Assembly: GCA_018062585.1 (NCBI GenBank)
Contig: JAGORY010000003.1
Coordinates: 9,948 to 22,691, forward strand
From: Candidatus Peribacteraceae bacterium
GTDB taxonomy: Bacteria > Patescibacteriota > Gracilibacteria > Peribacterales > Peribacteraceae
Length of the DNA: 12,744 nt
Reading direction: 5' to 3'
Part shown: positions 6,919 through 12,744 of the stretch, piece by piece
Layout of the letters: every line of letters starts with the position of its first letter
Numbering within the stretch: the stretch's first letter is position 1
Notes under the pieces: model-generated
What the model was told of the DNA's origin: nothing
The model's database searches: none
What the model saw: only the letters and a program-made list of their open reading frames with translations
Program-made: the position numbers and the translations under genes

Positions 6919-7146
6919 ACAAAAAAGTGAAAAGTGAAAAGTTGAGAATGAACGATTTTTGTCTCCAGAGTCTACTCATAAACCGTGCGATATTCAATTC
7001 ATCATTGCTTGCCAGCCGTAGCCTCCATGGAGCCGTTCCTCGCGCATTATTGCTTCGCAGTGCGTTCAACAGGATGGCGTAAGCTGGTCAATTGTCATTT
7101 CTGGCCCCAGCATGCAGGATTGTGCGGCATTCCTTCCTTACCACCC
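6919..7146. other. Noncoding gap between tRNA-Glu and the Host_attach-like gene
   Basis: About 230 bases without a believable gene. It should hold the tRNA promoter (minus strand) and the promoter of the plus-strand operon, but I see no convincing -35/-10 pair. It contains two exact GTGAAAA units at 6927-6940 followed by a degenerate GTTGAG, and a palindrome CTCCATGGAG at 7023-7032. An open frame from 6985 continues into the next gene but its N-terminal part shows no family similarity. Confidence 0.5.
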
Positions 7147-7680
7147 ATGTCCCAAACCATCCGACTCCCCGACGCCATGCCCGATGTCGACAAGCCCACT
7201 CTTCTTGTGGTGTGCGACTCGCACCGTTGCCGCCTCCTGAATGTCGGGGGTCATTCGATTCAGGAAAAAGAGATCGTAGATTCCAAGGAGCCTGACTATT
7301 CGGACAGGGAAGGTAGGAACCAGAGTCCATCTGCATTCGGCAAAGGCGGCATGGTCTCCGGTACCGATGACACGAACCAGGTCGAGAAGCACCGCTTACG
7401 TGAATTTGCGAACGAGCTCATAAAGCACGTCGAAGTGAGTATTCGCGAGCAGGGGATCCAGGCGGTGCATATTTCCGCTCCGGCCAAATTCCTCTCGGTC
7501 ATTCGTTCCCACATGACTCCCGCTATCCAGAAAATCCTCATGCAGGAGATCGACGGCAACTTCGTGAAAGAACCCGCCATCGAGATCCTCGTCCGGTTCC
7601 GTCCCGATCTCAAGGAAGCCGTGAAGGCTCTCCGAGATCAGGAAAATTATAGCCCCCGAAACCAACCGCCCAAGAAATAG
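7147..7680 (+). CDS. Host_attach / baeRF-like protein (archaeo-eukaryotic release factor fold)
   Basis: A 177-residue protein resembling the 'protein required for attachment to host cells' family, which belongs to bacterial relatives of the eRF1 central domain (baeRF). Supporting features are the opening strand PTLLVVCDSHRCRLLNV, a Gly/Ser/Asp-rich middle, the helix TNQVEKHRLREFANELIKHVE, the strand-helix unit AVHISAPAKFLSVIRSHM, and the closing ILMQEIDGNFVKEPAIEI. The family is proposed to act on ribosomes or tRNA; the 'host attachment' name is historical and should not be taken as function. The ATG at 7147 is preferred over one at 6985 because the added 54 residues have no family similarity; 7177 is also possible. 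The VIT-like gene begins 7 nt after the stop, so the two form an operon. Confidence 0.75.
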   Translation: MSQTIRLPDAMPDVDKPTLLVVCDSHRCRLLNVGGHSIQEKEIVDSKEPDYSDREGRNQSPSAFGKGGMVSGTDDTNQVEKHRLREFANELIKHVEVSIREQGIQAVHISAPAKFLSVIRSHMTPAIQKILMQEIDGNFVKEPAIEILVRFRPDLKEAVKALRDQENYSPRNQPPKK

Positions 7681-7687
7681 TGGTATC

Positions 7688-8446
7688 ATGGGGGACATGA
7701 TGGACCGAACGGACATCAAACGGGCGCTTGCGAAGCATAGAGCTGAGGAATCGCATGGCGGCGGACTGGGGCCGTACATTCACGATATCGTGTACGGTGC
7801 CAACGACGGCATCGTGACGACGTTTGCGGTGGTAGCCGGCGTCACTGGCGCCGATCTTGCATCCTCTATCGTCATCATCTTGGGGTTTGCCAACGTGTTT
7901 GCGGACGCTCTTTCTATGGGGCTCGGGAATTTTCTTTCGGGGAAGTCTCGGCAAGACAACTACCAGCGGCTTCTCAAGGAAGAGCGAAAGGAAATTGAAG
8001 AGATTCCGGAGATCGAGCGCGAGGAGATTCGCGAGATTTACGAAGCCAAAGGTTTCAAGGGCGCAGACCTGGACCGCGTCACCGAAGTCATCACCTCGGA
8101 CAAGAGCGTATGGGTCGACACAATGATGCGCGAGGAGCACGGACTCTCCCCTGAGGAGGAAGGAACGCCGTTCCTCCATGGGCTCATGACCTTCGGAGCC
8201 TTCATCCTGTTCGGGAGCATTCCGATTGCGCCATACTTGCTTCCCATTGCGGACAGCGCACGATTTCTCGTAACGATCGGAAGCACCGTCTTCGCCCTCC
8301 TGATTGTAGGGCTTCTCCGGAGTTGGGTAACGCGCGAACGTCTCATCAGGGGGCCACTTGAGATCGTGAGTGTCGGACTCGTCTGTGCGTTCGTGGCGTA
8401 CTACATTGGCGTGGCGCTCAAGGGCTTTACCGGCGGAGCCCTCTAG
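7688..8446 (+). CDS. VIT1/CCC1-family iron/manganese transporter
   Basis: A 252-residue member of the vacuolar iron transporter family. The N-terminal signature GLGPYIHDIVYGANDGIVTTFAVVAG plus the second helix VIILGFANVFADALSMGLGNFLSGKS is nearly diagnostic. A charged cytosolic helical insert follows (residues ~85-150, rich in Glu: KEERKEIEEIPEIEREEIREIY), which in VIT1 binds metal. Then come three C-terminal helices. The family exports Fe2+/Mn2+ from the cytosol with H+ antiport. The start could be ATG 7688, 7697 or 7700: GGGGGA at 7690-7695 is one of the few purine-rich sites in this window and would best fit 7700. It is the second gene of an operon. Its TAG stop interlocks with the opposite TAG of the nuclease gene in a shared CTAG. 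Confidence 0.93.
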   Translation: MGDMMDRTDIKRALAKHRAEESHGGGLGPYIHDIVYGANDGIVTTFAVVAGVTGADLASSIVIILGFANVFADALSMGLGNFLSGKSRQDNYQRLLKEERKEIEEIPEIEREEIREIYEAKGFKGADLDRVTEVITSDKSVWVDTMMREEHGLSPEEEGTPFLHGLMTFGAFILFGSIPIAPYLLPIADSARFLVTIGSTVFALLIVGLLRSWVTRERLIRGPLEIVSVGLVCAFVAYYIGVALKGFTGGAL

Positions 8447-9237
8447 ACGGCGCGAAAAGGACAGATGGTGCGGTACGGGCATTGGCGGCATTTTTCGACG
8501 GATGGGGTCGCTGTGTAGTCTTTGGCATCAATGCGTTCCGCGAGCAGCCTGATGTGTGTGAGCGCATCCTGGAGTTCTGCTTCGGATCTCGTCGTGCTTT
8601 GTTCGATCACTCCGTCTTCGGTGACGAAGAGCAGGGTGAGCTGCGATACAGGCTCGGGCCACATGCCTTTGGCGGCCAGTGCGTAGACCGAAAGTTGTAA
8701 GTCCGTCACCAGTTCCTCGGGTGGTCTTGGGTTTGAGGATTTGAAATCGATAATGTGGAGACCGGCGTCTGTCTTTTCGATACGGTCGAAGCGTCCGGCA
8801 AGAACATCTTTCGTACCAAGAACTGCGAATTTGAAACTTTTTTCGATACAGACCACCGTGCGTGATCGTTCGTTCCACCAGCGGAAGAAATGCGTGAGCG
8901 CCCGTTCGCCGCGCTGGAGCATCAGGTCCATCTCAGCGCGACTCCCGTATCCTTCGGCGATGAAGCACTGACGCCACATCGTGAGCAGCGTCGTGAGTGT
9001 CAGTTCGGCTTGCGTATCGTGTACCGATTCTTCGACGAACAGTTGCAGCGGCTTCTCGGGTTCGTGCCTTCCTGAGAGTTTCATCTCGAGTTCCCCAAAA
9101 CGCCGGAGCGTATTATGCATACTGCTCCCGAAACTTTCGCCCGCACTGATCGCACGGCCGAGCTTCTTCACCACTGCAAAATCGTACTGTTTGGGACAGC
9201 GACGATACGTCTGAAGTTGGGAGTATGACAGCGGCAT
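8443..9237 (-). CDS. PD-(D/E)XK nuclease, RecB/Cas4-like with Fe-S cysteines
   Basis: A 264-residue single-domain nuclease of the PDDEXK_1 (RecB-C/AddB/Cas4-like) type. It opens with LSYSQLQTYRRCPKQY, then motif I GSSMHNTLRRF (H41), LAGRFDRIE (D151), catalytic HIIDFKSS (D164, K166) and DLQLSVYALA (Q181, Y185). Four cysteines, C14 near the start and C250, C253 and C259 at the end, match the 4Fe-4S cluster pattern of AddB and Cas4. The enzyme likely cuts or trims single-stranded DNA ends in recombination or repair. No helicase and no cas gene is in the window, so a Cas4 role is not supported. It lies 25 nt behind the preceding minus-strand gene and may be the operon's last gene, but a TAGAAT box 6 nt before its ATG suggests its own, possibly leaderless, transcript. 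Confidence 0.92.
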   Translation of the reverse strand: MPLSYSQLQTYRRCPKQYDFAVVKKLGRAISAGESFGSSMHNTLRRFGELEMKLSGRHEPEKPLQLFVEESVHDTQAELTLTTLLTMWRQCFIAEGYGSRAEMDLMLQRGERALTHFFRWWNERSRTVVCIEKSFKFAVLGTKDVLAGRFDRIEKTDAGLHIIDFKSSNPRPPEELVTDLQLSVYALAAKGMWPEPVSQLTLLFVTEDGVIEQSTTRSEAELQDALTHIRLLAERIDAKDYTATPSVEKCRQCPYRTICPFRAV

Positions 9238-9243
9238 ATCCGC

Positions 9244-9249
9244 ATTCTA
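9244..9249 (-). promoter_or_regulatory. -10 box (TAGAAT) 6 nt before the nuclease ATG
   Basis: On the minus strand TAGAAT is followed by six bases and then the ATG at 9237. That spacing is what leaderless genes show in other bacteria (transcription starting at or next to the A of ATG). A TTGTGT hexamer lies 15 bp upstream, shorter than ideal spacing. Confidence 0.4.
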
Positions 9250-9262
9250 CCCTTCCTGTGCC

Positions 9263-9913
9263 TTACACAACGGTTTTGTCAGGCACAGCCTCCTTCTTTA
9301 AGAAAGTGTCGTAACCGACTTTTCCGATTGCGGCGACTCCACCGATGCCGAGAGCGACCTTTGCTACATTCCATGTTTTTCTCAGAAACGTTCCTCCCTT
9401 TTTCTTGGCAGCGACAGCCCCCTCTCCCACACGCTTTCCTGCACCGATGAAGAAATTCTTTATAGCCTTCCATGTTTTCATGACTAGCTTACTGCCAGCC
9501 AAAATAGTTACTCCGTAGATGCCAGTTTTCAAAGCGGGATGCAATTCATCCACTGCACCCTTCACAGCTCCAGCACCTTCCTGCGACAAACGAGCTCCTT
9601 TTTCTATCTTTGTTTCCACTTCTGCTTGCAGGCCGTTCAGGCGATCGCGAAGCTCTGGACTCAAACGTGTGAAGTTGGCGTCGTTGCGAAGCGTCTTCAG
9701 TCTGGCGCTGACCGCGGCTCTGTCTTCGGTGGCCATCGCTTCCGCAAGATTCGTGAGTGCGAGCTGCGTGAAGCCGGACGTATCCGCTGGGGCTTCGGCG
9801 CTGAGTGCGGCTTTCGCTGCGTCCAGCTTGGTACGAATGTCCGTGCTGATGGGGTCCTTGATTTCGACCGGTGCGACCTTTTTCTCCGGTGAATTTTCTG
9901 CTGGGGCGTCCAT
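9263..9913 (-). CDS. Unrecognised protein, helical with hydrophobic C-terminal half
   Basis: I do not recognise this 216-residue protein. The N-terminal 25 residues are polar and probably disordered (PAENSPEKKVAPVE). Residues 30-110 are Ala/Glu/Arg/Leu-rich and predicted helical, including LSPELRDRLNGLQAE (84-98), a unit resembling those in the three upstream proteins. The second half has two hydrophobic segments, about 130-145 (IYGVTILAGSKLVM) and 183-199 (VAKVALGIGGVAAIGKV), separated by a Gly/Lys-rich stretch with KNFFIGAGKRVGEG. These could be short membrane helices or amphipathic helices; no signal peptide is seen. The ATG at 9913 is chosen over 9973, which would overlap the upstream gene and adds no conserved sequence. 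The leader is TAACCCCTCTTACT, 11 nt after the upstream stop, with no Shine-Dalgarno. Confidence 0.75.
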   Translation of the reverse strand: MDAPAENSPEKKVAPVEIKDPISTDIRTKLDAAKAALSAEAPADTSGFTQLALTNLAEAMATEDRAAVSARLKTLRNDANFTRLSPELRDRLNGLQAEVETKIEKGARLSQEGAGAVKGAVDELHPALKTGIYGVTILAGSKLVMKTWKAIKNFFIGAGKRVGEGAVAAKKKGGTFLRKTWNVAKVALGIGGVAAIGKVGYDTFLKKEAVPDKTVV

Positions 9914-9924
9914 AGTAAGAGGGG

Positions 9925-11289
9925 TTAAATAGTCGAAGGAGAAGCAGGAATTGGCGTTGCGGGAGTGGTCCACGTGCCGTTATTGAACACAAAGAGAGCG
10001 CCGTTTTGAGCCGATTCCAGAAGTGTATCGAGTCCGCTGATTTGTTCGAGAGCTTGTGTGCGGTACGCATTGGCCCCCAGAAGCAGCGTGCCTGAGTCGA
10101 ACTTGGCCTGCATCGTCTTGATCGGAAGTTCGGCAGGGGTAGCGAAGATGATCCGTTCGAGACGTGCGTTGCTGTGGGAGAAGCCGCGGTTCACAGAATC
10201 CGTGAGTAGGGCGTTCACCGGGATGAGGGCGCTCTTTGCGGATACGTCCAACGTCAGACGTTCTTTCTCCAAACCGATCGTGATTTCTCTGGCATTTGTG
10301 AGCACTGTCATCGCTTCCTGGAGCTTTCGGACTTCTGGCGAAGAGATGGCATCGTCTTTGTCGGGGAGAGTAATCTCGTAGCGTCCGGCACCATTCTTCT
10401 TTGCGGCGACCGGAGTACCGAAGCTGACGAGTGCGATGTCGAGAGGCTTGAGCTTTTCGGCGACGGCATTCTTCTTGATCTCGACCTGCTGTTCTGCGAG
10501 CTGCGTTTGGGTCTTCTCGGGACTCAGGATCGCTTCCAGTGTCACGGTGATCGGCGTGCCGGCTGGGACGAGCTTGCGCTGGTCACGGACAAAGGCGGAT
10601 GTCAGTTGCGGGATATTGGCGGTTGCGAGCTTGTCCTTGAATTTATCCATATCGCTCGGAGCGATCCCAGCGGCCGTGATCTTCTCGCCGATGAATTTCT
10701 CACGGTCGATGGCATCCAGCATGTCGAGCTCTAGAAGCCGCTTGCGTGCGCCAAAATTGAGCCCGAGTGTACCGACGAGCAGGCCGATGGGTCCTAGGAA
10801 TGCCGTTCCGGCGGTCGTTGCGACTGTGGGATTTTTTTCGAGTGTCGCAAGCACGGTGTTCCACGCTCGTTCAATGGAACGACCCTTCGTGTTCTTGAAG
10901 AGTCCGGTGACAAAGCTGAGAACAGGAATACCTTTTGTTCGTTCAGCGGTACCACGCAAGAACGATGCGACGAAATCCAGCTTGGACGTGGCCGGTTCTG
11001 CGGGTGCCTTGATGTTGAGCAGTCGTACGAGGTGCAGGCGAGAGTTGAGCTCGGCAAGATGCTGGTCAATCGCTTGTGCCTTTTCCAGAACATCGACGCG
11101 TTCCTGAATGGCTGCGATGGAATCGACTCGGACCGCAATCTTCTTTTCATCAATCACCCTCGCAAGTGCGTCGAGCTCGTCGAGCGTGCTGGCAGCAATT
11201 TTTTCTCTCAGCTTTTCAGGCTGCGACTTTACGACTTCAGCCAGCTGTTCAGCCTCTGAGAGCGCCGGTACGGTTTCGAGTGTGTTCAT
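9925..11289 (-). CDS. Unrecognised 454-residue protein, helical N-terminus and mixed C-terminus
   Basis: No family recognised. Residues 1-90 are helical and charged, with LREKIAASTLDELDALARVIDEK (27-49) and a probable coiled coil through 55-85. RLLNIKAP at 89-96 exactly repeats the hexapeptide RLLNIK of the neighbouring 371-residue protein. Residues 106-130 contain amphipathic FVASFLRGTAERTKG and PVLSFVTGLF. A hydrophobic Gly-rich segment at 158-179 (TTAGTAFLGPIGLLVGTLGL) could be a membrane helix or hairpin. The C-terminal half (240-454) alternates beta-like strands and helices, includes ISSPEVRKLQEAMTVLTNAREITIGL and EQISGLDTLLESAQNGALFVFNNGTW, and ends in a Pro/Thr tail. No signal peptide is seen. 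Only 2 nt separate its ATG from the previous stop (TAATCATG), so translation is surely coupled to gene 11292-12407. Confidence 0.78.
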   Translation of the reverse strand: MNTLETVPALSEAEQLAEVVKSQPEKLREKIAASTLDELDALARVIDEKKIAVRVDSIAAIQERVDVLEKAQAIDQHLAELNSRLHLVRLLNIKAPAEPATSKLDFVASFLRGTAERTKGIPVLSFVTGLFKNTKGRSIERAWNTVLATLEKNPTVATTAGTAFLGPIGLLVGTLGLNFGARKRLLELDMLDAIDREKFIGEKITAAGIAPSDMDKFKDKLATANIPQLTSAFVRDQRKLVPAGTPITVTLEAILSPEKTQTQLAEQQVEIKKNAVAEKLKPLDIALVSFGTPVAAKKNGAGRYEITLPDKDDAISSPEVRKLQEAMTVLTNAREITIGLEKERLTLDVSAKSALIPVNALLTDSVNRGFSHSNARLERIIFATPAELPIKTMQAKFDSGTLLLGANAYRTQALEQISGLDTLLESAQNGALFVFNNGTWTTPATPIPASPSTI

Positions 11290-11291
11290 GA

Positions 11292-12407
11292 TTAGATGAG
11301 TTCGATTTTGGTGCCGCCGTCGGAAGAGGGGACTTCCTTCTTCTCGCCCGGCTTCTTGGACTGCACGGCGTTACGGAGCGTCTCGGCGTCGATGGTGATG
11401 GAACGGTTATCGACGAGTTTTACGGTGATGACTGCCTTGGCGCCGTCCTTGGCGTCGAGTGCGAAGACATCGAGCGTCTCACCTCCCACGACTTTCATGT
11501 CTGCAGTGACGCCGGCGGCGGTGACCATCGTTTTCTCGTCATTGCCGCGAGCAATATCAAAGCTTGTTCCGTCGGTGAGTTTCACAGCACGCTTCGTATC
11601 GGTCACTTTTTCACCGGTCGTGACTGCGGGAGGAGTGACTTCAGCCGGTTTCGCTGCAGGTGCTGCGGGAGCTGCCGTAGCAACCTCTGGGTTCATGGCT
11701 TCTTCGAGTGTGGGGGCTACGAAAGAACCGTTCGATTCTTTCGCGCGCTTGAGGTAGAGAGCTTTATACTTAGCCTTTTGCGTTGGATCTTTGATGTTGA
11801 GAAGCCTGAGTTCGAGCGGAAGATTCAGAATGCGTGACATGTCGGCCGTCGGGTTTACTTTCTTGATAGATGCAGTGACGCCCTCAAAGAGCTTGGCAGC
11901 GTAGCCGAGGAAGAAGTTCTTTACGAACTCCAGCTGCTGCGGTCCGATCTCACCCTTAAATCCGATCTTGGCGGCGATCTCATTCAGTTTGCCGCTGCCA
12001 GTCAAACGGGCGATGCCTTTATCGAGTGCGGCCACGACCTTTTGGGCCGGCTCTGAAAGCCCCTCGAGTCCTTGTGCGACCTGTTCAATAGTTGATGGGA
12101 CTTTGTCGACTTTCAGTGCTTTCACTCTCTCGCGGAGCGCCGTTGCACGCGGATCGGCTGGCTTGCCCTCCAAGAATGTCTCGAGAGAAGCGAGTTCGGT
12201 GGGAGTGAGTGCACTGACAAATGTATCGATCTTTGTCACCGGAACTTCCTTATTCTCCGTGGCTGTCCCCATGAGCGAGTCGACGAGTGTATCGAACTGG
12301 CCTTCCTGCACATGCTCCTGCAATTTCAGGAGTTCTGCCTGAGGGATTGTGCTTGCCCTCAGAAGGTCGACAGGCTTGAAGCTTTCGGGACCGGAAGATG
12401 TGACCAT
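11292..12407 (-). CDS. Unrecognised 371-residue protein, helical N-terminus, Ala/Pro linker, beta-rich C-terminus
   Basis: No family recognised. Residues 20-135 are mostly helical and contain LTPTELASLETFLEGK (67-82), the same kind of unit as in the 71-residue protein upstream. Residues 150-180 hold GEIGPQQLEFVKNFFLGYAA followed by KLFEGV, sharing KNFF(L/I)G...EG with the 216-residue protein. LELRLLNIKDP (198-208) shares RLLNIK with the 454-residue protein. An Ala/Pro/Thr linker at 243-264 separates a C-terminal domain (268-371) of short predicted strands (AVKLTDGTSFDIARG, KAVITVKLVDNRSITIDAETLRNAV), which looks like a small beta fold. No signal peptide or clear membrane helix. The start ATG is 14 nt behind the upstream stop, with the leader TTTCCCTCTTTTCT and no Shine-Dalgarno. 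Confidence 0.78.
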   Translation of the reverse strand: MVTSSGPESFKPVDLLRASTIPQAELLKLQEHVQEGQFDTLVDSLMGTATENKEVPVTKIDTFVSALTPTELASLETFLEGKPADPRATALRERVKALKVDKVPSTIEQVAQGLEGLSEPAQKVVAALDKGIARLTGSGKLNEIAAKIGFKGEIGPQQLEFVKNFFLGYAAKLFEGVTASIKKVNPTADMSRILNLPLELRLLNIKDPTQKAKYKALYLKRAKESNGSFVAPTLEEAMNPEVATAAPAAPAAKPAEVTPPAVTTGEKVTDTKRAVKLTDGTSFDIARGNDEKTMVTAAGVTADMKVVGGETLDVFALDAKDGAKAVITVKLVDNRSITIDAETLRNAVQSKKPGEKKEVPSSDGGTKIELI

Positions 12408-12421
12408 AGAAAAGAGGGAAA

Positions 12422-12637
12422 TTAGGCGGCAAGTGCCGCAGTGGCTTTATTCGCAATGGACATGTAGGTCTGCATTTCCGTGCTCCACGACAGTTCCTGT
12501 GCCTCCTGCAAGATTGTCTCCAGTTTCTGGAGTTGCTCCTCGGACATATGGGGCAGATTGCCGACCCAGTACGTCCGTTCGGATTCGGTCAGCAAACGGC
12601 TGAGTTGCACTTTGTTGGACAGGGTTTGAAGGTCCAT
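12422..12637 (-). CDS. Small unrecognised helical protein, 71 residues
   Basis: First gene of the minus-strand cluster. The sequence SERTYWVGNLPHMSEEQL followed by QKLETILQEAQ (residues 19-47) forms a helix-turn-helix-like hairpin unit: E-R-x-x-W-x-x-x-L-P-x-M-x-x-x-Q-L-x-x-L-x-x-I-L. I associate such units with hypothetical proteins of CPR bacteria, but that link is from memory, not a search. The remainder is a polar/alanine-rich helix. There is no membrane segment or signal peptide. Support for it being real comes from the perfect TATAAT box 26 nt before its ATG, the close spacing to the next gene, and the same unit recurring in that gene. The leader has no Shine-Dalgarno. Confidence 0.72.
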   Translation of the reverse strand: MDLQTLSNKVQLSRLLTESERTYWVGNLPHMSEEQLQKLETILQEAQELSWSTEMQTYMSIANKATAALAA

Positions 12638-12663
12638 GGAGTGAATGTGTGTTTTCGTTAAGT

Positions 12664-12692
12664 ATTATACCTTAAAATGTCCTTTTTTGGAA
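12664..12692 (-). promoter_or_regulatory. Promoter of the four/five-gene minus-strand operon
   Basis: On the minus strand a perfect TATAAT lies at 12669-12664, with TTCCAA (three of six matches to TTGACA) 17 bp upstream at 12692-12687. The expected start near 12657 gives a leader of about 20 nt before the ATG at 12637. It is the best -10 match in the window and stands before the first gene of a run of same-strand genes with short gaps. Confidence 0.55.
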
Positions 12693-12744
12693 GATGCCCC
12701 TGAACGGGTGCTCTGGTACGGTGCCTCTAACCATTTTCCGCATC
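12670..12744. other. Right edge, no gene visible
   Basis: No coding region can be supported here. GCCCCTGAACGGGTGC (12696-12711) can form a small hairpin of five pairs with one bulge, but with no T-tract downstream on either strand. The bases near the edge may belong to a feature outside the window. Confidence 0.4.

Noticed and set aside
6919..6950. Repeated GTGAAAA units beside the tRNA as a possible attachment site or repeat array
   Set aside because: Only two exact copies plus a degenerate one; no integrase and no second copy of the tRNA end as a direct repeat was seen.
7010..7040. Tract resembling the tRNA-Glu 3' end (GTAGCC...GGAG) as a tRNA relic
   Set aside because: Similarity covers only about 15 bases with a gap and has no cloverleaf context, so chance is the simpler reading.
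8443..9237. Cas4 of a CRISPR-Cas system
   Set aside because: The family fold and cysteines fit, but there is no repeat array and no cas gene in the window, and standalone nucleases of this type are common.
12670..12744. Partial tRNA or terminator at the right edge
   Set aside because: The tract AATGGTTAGAGGC on the minus strand looks like a D-arm, but no T-arm, anticodon arm or acceptor pairing can be made. The small hairpin has no T-tract.

Overview
The window looks like chromosomal DNA of a bacterium with moderate GC content, standard genetic code and tightly packed genes. Several hypothetical proteins are built from short helical modules of the type (S/T)-x-x-E-L-x-x-L-x-x-h-L/I. Start codons almost never have a Shine-Dalgarno sequence. 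The combination of small genes, a standalone RecB-like nuclease, LCP, DoxX and AI-2E-type membrane proteins and unrecognised helical proteins would fit a Patescibacteria/CPR-type genome, perhaps Peregrinibacteria/Peribacteria-like. That placement is inference only: no rRNA or marker gene is present to fix it. I saw no insertion sequence, prophage or CRISPR array.

Left part (1-3560): the C-terminal part of an RlmI-like 23S rRNA m5C methyltransferase, cut by the window edge, meets tail-to-tail a phospholipase D/cardiolipin-synthase-like protein with two HKD motifs. Divergent from that gene is a two-gene ABC-2 export system (DrrA-like ATPase and DrrB-like permease).

Middle part (3561-6918): a DoxX-like membrane protein on the minus strand is separated by about 420 noncoding bases from a plus-strand LytR-CpsA-Psr (LCP) cell-wall glycopolymer transferase. 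This gap is the most structured stretch in the window. It holds tandem inverted repeats, nested long-range stems that could fold into an RNA of about 180 nt, and a terminator- or attenuator-like hairpin just before the LCP start. The LCP gene overlaps tail-to-tail by 25 bp with an AI-2E/PerM-type permease, and upstream of that permease on the same strand lies a tRNA-Glu (anticodon CUC) with encoded CCA.

Right part (6919-12744): a short plus-strand operon encodes a Host_attach/baeRF-like protein and a VIT1/CCC1-type iron/manganese transporter. It meets tail-to-tail a minus-strand cluster of five genes: four unrecognised proteins (71, 371, 454 and 216 aa) separated by 2-14 nt behind a perfect TATAAT box, then a single-domain PD-(D/E)XK nuclease with a four-cysteine Fe-S signature. 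The four unknown proteins share short modules, such as an identical RLLNIK hexapeptide, a KNFF(L/I)G segment and helical hairpin units. They may therefore be diverged relatives acting in one assembly. This cluster and the structured RNA region are the best candidates for something undescribed.
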